Of a stretch of DNA of 64,000 bases, positions 58,104 through 64,000 are shown piece after piece. This DNA is from Pseudomonas taiwanensis (GTDB taxonomy: Bacteria; Pseudomonadota; Gammaproteobacteria; Pseudomonadales; Pseudomonadaceae). The stretch is from assembly GCF_013393345.1 (NCBI RefSeq), contig NZ_QJRF01000057.1, positions 1-64,000 of the forward strand, read 5' to 3'. How positions within the stretch are numbered: position 1 is the first letter of the stretch; every line of letters starts with the position of its first letter. Made by a program: the position numbers and the translations under genes. The notes beneath the pieces were generated by a model. That model worked only from the letters and a program-made list of their open reading frames with translations. It did not search any database and had not been told where the DNA came from.

Positions 58104-59032
58104 ACGGCCACCTTCGCCAGGTTTTTCTCCACCAGGGACACGAACAGCTCCTCAAGGCGATTGGACTTGTTACGCATGCTCAGCACGTCGACGTTCAGGG
58201 CGGCCAGCTGACGGAACAGCTCGGTCAGGCCCTGGGTCTTCTCCACCTGCACTTCCAGGGTGTGGTCATCCACCAGCTCGGCAGGATAGCCATTGAGCTG
58301 CGGCACCACTTCCAGCGGCTCCTTGAGGTCCAGCAGGAACGTCTCCTTGTGCAGCTTCTTCAGGAGGTCCTTCATGCTGGTGTTCTCGACGATGCGGCCG
58401 TGGTCGATGATGCCGATATTGCGGCAAAGCTGCTCAGCCTCCTCCAGATAGTGCGTGGTGAGGATGATGGTGATGCCCTGCTCGTTGAGCTCGGTGAGGA
58501 AGCTCCACATGGAGCGGCGCAGCTCGATATCCACGCCGGCGGTGGGTTCGTCGAGGATCAACAGGCGCGGCTGGTGGACCAACGCGCGGGCGATCATCAG
58601 GCGGCGCTTCATGCCGCCGGACAACTCGCGGGAAGCCGAATTGCGCTTCTCCCAGAGGCCGAGCTGGGTCAGGTACTGCTCGGCGCGCTCCTTGGCGATG
58701 TTCGCGGGGATGCCGTAGTAGCCCGCCTGGGTGACGACGATGTCGAACACCTTCTCGAACTGGTTGAAGTTGAACTCCTGAGGCACCACGCCCAGGCAAC
58801 GCTTGAGCGCATAGGGCGATTTGTCCAGGTCATTGCCAAACACGCTGACGCTGCCGCTGGTCTTGTTCACCAGGGTGGACAGGATACCGATGGTGGTGGA
58901 TTTGCCCGCGCCGTTTGGGCCGAGCAAGGCGAAGAAATCACCTTCGGCTACTTCCAGATCGATGCCCTTGAGGGCCTGGAAGCCATTGCCGTAGGTCTTG
59001 GTCAACTGCCGGATGGACAGGGCGGAACTCAT
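58100..59032 (-). CDS. yadG: ABC transporter ATPase, YadG family
   Basis: 310 aa. Walker A GPNGAGKST, Q-loop in VVPQEFNFNQFE, signature LSGGMKRR, Walker B LLILDEPTAG and the His switch in ILTTHYLEEAE. The sequence follows E. coli YadG closely through the C-terminal SMRNKSNRLEELFVSLV. It energises YadH. No divergent regulator is adjacent. Confidence 0.94.
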   Translation of the reverse strand: MSSALSIRQLTKTYGNGFQALKGIDLEVAEGDFFALLGPNGAGKSTTIGILSTLVNKTSGSVSVFGNDLDKSPYALKRCLGVVPQEFNFNQFEKVFDIVVTQAGYYGIPANIAKERAEQYLTQLGLWEKRNSASRELSGGMKRRLMIARALVHQPRLLILDEPTAGVDIELRRSMWSFLTELNEQGITIILTTHYLEEAEQLCRNIGIIDHGRIVENTSMKDLLKKLHKETFLLDLKEPLEVVPQLNGYPAELVDDHTLEVQVEKTQGLTELFRQLAALNVDVLSMRNKSNRLEELFVSLVEKNLAKVAV

Positions 59033-59146
59033 GATGGATTCGTCTGCTTCAGAAGGAAGGGGCTAGATAAGGCTGATTGCCAGCAATTTCAACCATAAAG
59101 CGCTGCACATCAGCCTAGGTTCCAGGAGCCGGATCGGCGAGTCGGA

Positions 59147-59767
59147 TCACGTCAGTGGCGTCATCACCGCTTTTTGGTAGGCCGGCCGGGCTTTCAGGCG
59201 CTCGTACCAGGCTTCGAGGTTGGGCAATTCCGGGCGCAGGACCGGCATTTCGAACCAGGCGTAGGCAAAGCAGCCCAGGGGAATGTCGCCCATGGCGAAG
59301 GACTCACCCGAGAGATAAGGACGCTCGGCCAGGGCCCGCTCGGGAATGGCGAGTAGTTGACCGCAGCGGGTCAGTGCCGCCTCGATCGCTGCATGATTGC
59401 GTTCGGCCGGCGGCGTGCGCAGGGTGCCCCAGAACAGGTCGCGAAACAGCGTGGCGAAGCTGGAGGTGGCCCAGTCCATCCACTTGTCCCCTTCGGCGCG
59501 CGCCACCGGCGATTCCGGGTAGAGGCTGCCGGCGGCATAGCGCGCGGCGAGGTAACGGACAATGGCGTTGGACTCCCAGAGCACCAGGTCGCCATCTTCG
59601 ATCATCGGCACCAGGCCGTTGGGGTTGCGTTCGCGATACGTCGGCTCATTGACCAGGCCGAAGGCGCCACCGGCATCCAGCTGTTCATAGGCGACGCCGG
59701 TTTCTTCGGCACACCAGAGTGCCTTGCGCACGTTGGTGGAATTGATTCGCCCCCAGATCTTCAGCAT
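59147..59767 (-). CDS. Glutathione S-transferase family protein
   Basis: 206 aa. Thioredoxin-like N-terminal domain (IWGRINSTNVRKALWCAEE, then GLVPMIEDGDLVLWESNAI with the glutathione-contacting ES pair), followed by the all-helical domain with FAMGDIPLGCFAYAWFE. The likely catalytic Ser/Asn lies in the NST segment (about 10-12). The electrophilic substrate is unknown. It is followed 90 bp later by the chemoreceptor gene, also on the minus strand but transcribed separately. Confidence 0.92.
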   Translation of the reverse strand: MLKIWGRINSTNVRKALWCAEETGVAYEQLDAGGAFGLVNEPTYRERNPNGLVPMIEDGDLVLWESNAIVRYLAARYAAGSLYPESPVARAEGDKWMDWATSSFATLFRDLFWGTLRTPPAERNHAAIEAALTRCGQLLAIPERALAERPYLSGESFAMGDIPLGCFAYAWFEMPVLRPELPNLEAWYERLKARPAYQKAVMTPLT

Positions 59768-59857
59768 TGCGACACTCCAGGCCGGTTGGACAGGGGCACC
59801 ATTCTAGGGCGCGAAGCCGGGTGACGGAATGCCGAATCCTCCAGACTTGCGCGGGGC

Positions 59858-61822
59858 TCAAAGCCGGAAGTGACCGGCCATCCCTTGCAGTTCCTGCCCC
59901 AGCCGGGCGAGCTGGACGCTGGAAGTTGCCGTTTCGTCCATGGCAACGGCCGATTGATCGGCGATGTCGCGAATGCTGGTGACGCTGCGATTGATCTCCT
60001 CGGCCACGGCGCTCTGCTGTTCGGCCGCTGCGGCGATCTGCTGGTTCATCTGATGGATCAGGGTCACCGCTTCGGCGATACCGGCCAGCGCCTCTTCGGT
60101 CAGGTTGGCATCCTGCACCGTCAGGCCCACCAGGTTTTCGCTCTGCTGCATGTGCTCCACCGAGCTGCGCACACCCTCACGCAAGGTGGCGATCAGCCGT
60201 TCTATCTCGGCAGTGGAGTGCTGGGTACGCCGCGCCAGCGCCCGCACTTCGTCCGCCACCACGGCAAAACCACGGCCCTGCTCGCCTGCGCGCGCCGCTT
60301 CGATGGCGGCGTTCAGGGCCAGCAGGTTGGTCTGCTCGGCGACGCTCTTGATCACATCCAGCACGGTGCCGATGCTCTGCGTGTCCTGGCTGAGGCGCTG
60401 GATGCTGGACGTGGTTTCTTCCATGGCGTGGGCCAACTGGTTGACCCGCTCGAGGGTCTGGCGCACCACCTGATTGCCACTGCTGACGCGGTTGTCCGCC
60501 GCTTCGGTGGAACTGGCCGCAGCCTCGGCGTTGCGCGCCACCTCCTGCACGGTGGCAGCCATCTGGCTCATCGCCGTGGCCACCTGATCGGTTTCTTCCC
60601 GCTGGCCGTTCACCCCCACTCGGGTCTGTTCGGTGACGCTGGACAGCGCCTGCGCCGAAGCCGAAATCTGCGCCACGCCGCCCTGCAGGCGGCCCACCAT
60701 GTCGCGCAGATTGCCGGACATGCCGGCCATGGCCTCCATCAACTGGCCGATCTCGTCGCGCCGCTGTACCTCGATGCTGGCGCTGAGATCGCCCTCGGCT
60801 ATCTGCCGGGCCAACCCGATGACGCGGCGCAATGGCCGGACGATGAGCAGGCTGATCAGCGCCGTGGCGGCTAGGCCGATCACCAGGGCAAGGGCCGCCG
60901 CCAGCAGGATCAGCAGCGAGCTGGAGTCCTGCTGGGTACGCATGTCGGCCTTCTGCAGTTCGTAGGCACGGTCCACCGCCTGCACCACCCGGTCCGCCTG
61001 GGCGGCCAGGCGCGCGTACTCCTGGCGCTGCTGCTGCAATGTGGCGGTGTAGTCCTTGAGGCGTTCGTTGAAGGAGTCGACGTTGCCGATGACTTCGGTG
61101 AGCACGGCGGCGTAGCCGGGGTCCTGCATGGCGTCGCGCAGTTCGGCGGCGAGCTTCTGCGCGTCCAGCGCTTCCTGGATCTGCGGGGCGCTGGCTTGTT
61201 CCGTGCCCCGGCTCTGTTCCAGGCGCAAGCGGGCCTGGTTGAGCGCCTGCAGGAGTAGCTGGTAGACGCGGCCGATCTGCCCGCCTTGAGTCACCAGATC
61301 GCCGCCCTGCACGCCCTGGGAGCTTTTCAGCAGGTCGACACCATCCTCGTTCAGGCCGCTCTGCAACACATCGAGGCTGTTGGATGCGCTGACCACCAAC
61401 CAGTTGGCCGCGTCGAGTGCCAGGTGCTGGTTGTCGGTGAGTTCCACGTAGCGGTCGAATGCCTGGCGGTACTCGGTCATGGCCTGGGTCACTTCATCCA
61501 GGGCCTCGCGACCGGGGCCGGAAAGCTGTGCGGCCAGCGCCTCACTGCGGGCGGCTATGGCCTCGGCCTGCTGGCGCAGCGTCTCGGCATGCTTGGCGTC
61601 GGCGGTCAGGGCGTAGTCCTTTTCCGTGCGCCGGATCACCAGCACATCGCTGCTGATGGCGCGCATTTCCTCCAGCAGGCGCGCCCTGCCGTCGACCGCG
61701 CGCAAGGCGGTGAAGCCGGTGGCCGCCACCACCAGGGTCAGCGCCAGGACGACGCCGAACCCCAGCATCAACTTGTTGGCAGTGCTCAGGCTCGCCAGCC
61801 TGCGTTGCAAGACAGTCCACAT
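59858..61822 (-). CDS. Methyl-accepting chemotaxis protein with large helical ligand domain (HBM-like)
   Basis: 654 aa from ATG 61822 ([13 protein letters not shown]), with GGGAGG upstream; the longer in-frame start at 61924 lacks one. TM1 (about 18-40), a periplasmic domain of about 245 aa that is all-helical and fits the HBM size class, TM2 (about 285-311), HAMP, and the signalling domain with the conserved hairpin [24 protein letters not shown] receptors sense organic acids such as TCA intermediates; the ligand here is not determined. It is divergent from the P-type ATPase across 261 bp. Confidence 0.88.
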   Translation of the reverse strand: MWTVLQRRLASLSTANKLMLGFGVVLALTLVVAATGFTALRAVDGRARLLEEMRAISSDVLVIRRTEKDYALTADAKHAETLRQQAEAIAARSEALAAQLSGPGREALDEVTQAMTEYRQAFDRYVELTDNQHLALDAANWLVVSASNSLDVLQSGLNEDGVDLLKSSQGVQGGDLVTQGGQIGRVYQLLLQALNQARLRLEQSRGTEQASAPQIQEALDAQKLAAELRDAMQDPGYAAVLTEVIGNVDSFNERLKDYTATLQQQRQEYARLAAQADRVVQAVDRAYELQKADMRTQQDSSSLLILLAAALALVIGLAATALISLLIVRPLRRVIGLARQIAEGDLSASIEVQRRDEIGQLMEAMAGMSGNLRDMVGRLQGGVAQISASAQALSSVTEQTRVGVNGQREETDQVATAMSQMAATVQEVARNAEAAASSTEAADNRVSSGNQVVRQTLERVNQLAHAMEETTSSIQRLSQDTQSIGTVLDVIKSVAEQTNLLALNAAIEAARAGEQGRGFAVVADEVRALARRTQHSTAEIERLIATLREGVRSSVEHMQQSENLVGLTVQDANLTEEALAGIAEAVTLIHQMNQQIAAAAEQQSAVAEEINRSVTSIRDIADQSAVAMDETATSSVQLARLGQELQGMAGHFRL

Positions 61823-62083
61823 GATCCTACCTCCCCGCAAGGCGACAACCGCATGGACGCGATCTGCTATCCGCTTCCCCGAAGGGGCGACCATAGGAGC
61901 TGGCGCATGGTGGCGACAAGCCACAATCCGGCCTTCCCACGGGCCGTGCTGTTTTTGGCTAACTGGAGGTCGTTTCTGGATAGCTTTCTATTCTTCCTAC
62001 AAAAAACCAGGAACTGACCCAGGCCAATAAAGGACTCCCGCCGGGAAACTAGGCTTGACTCAGGATTCGCCAAGGAGGACCCC

Positions 62084-64000
<1,917 letters not shown>

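Overview
The window reads as a chromosomal segment of a GC-rich gamma-proteobacterium, most likely Pseudomonas in the broad sense. The case rests on the pqqE-pqqF pair, a complete leucine/isovalerate (liuRABCDE) cluster, a dhcR/dhcAB-atoB-atoE cluster with an acetoacetyl-CoA synthetase gene beside it, a family I lipase with its foldase, and more than a dozen dispersed REP-type palindromes of the Pseudomonas kind. No rRNA, tRNA, prophage, IS transposase or CRISPR array was seen. Species cannot be fixed from the sequence alone.

Layout. 1-3.6 kb: end of pqqE, then pqqF. 3.6-6.3 kb: two SDR oxidoreductases divergent from a LysR regulator. 6.3-9.2 kb: a metallo-beta-lactamase-fold protein that has lost its metal ligands, then a YeiH-type exporter divergent from a YeiE-type LysR regulator. 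9.2-10.4 kb: a tandem array of REP-containing units with near-identical 83-bp ends. 10.4-15.9 kb: six tightly coupled genes forming a stressosome-like RsbR-RsbS-RsbT-phosphatase module plus two hybrid histidine kinases. 16-19.1 kb: GNAT, GFA, a small DUF1652-like protein and a BCCT transporter. 19.3-25.1 kb: three genes resembling the QHNDH maturation set (ABC exporter, subtilase, FAD monooxygenase) without the amine dehydrogenase structural genes, plus a sigma-54 activator. 25.3-32.5 kb: liuRABCDE. 32.8-40.3 kb: atoE, atoB, dhcB, dhcA, dhcR and acetoacetyl-CoA synthetase. 40.5-52.9 kb: mixed housekeeping and small genes (DJ-1/PfpI, PilT/PilU-like ATPase, ppiC, ybiT, azoR, DUF1993, LysR, MFS, MmcQ, DUF2834, glycolipid-binding protein) and lipA-lifO. 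53.1-64 kb: RND efflux pump and adaptor, yadGH ABC transporter, GST, an HBM-type chemoreceptor and a truncated P-type ATPase.

How the parts work together. The liu pathway takes isovaleryl-CoA to acetyl-CoA and acetoacetate. The neighbouring CoA-transferase, thiolase, acetoacetyl-CoA synthetase and short-chain fatty acid permease handle acetoacetate and 3-keto acids, so 25-40 kb is one metabolic neighbourhood. The stressosome module is the strongest candidate for an incompletely described system: phospho-switch proteins appear wired to histidine kinases, and no sigma factor, DNA-binding or nucleotide-cyclase output is encoded beside them.
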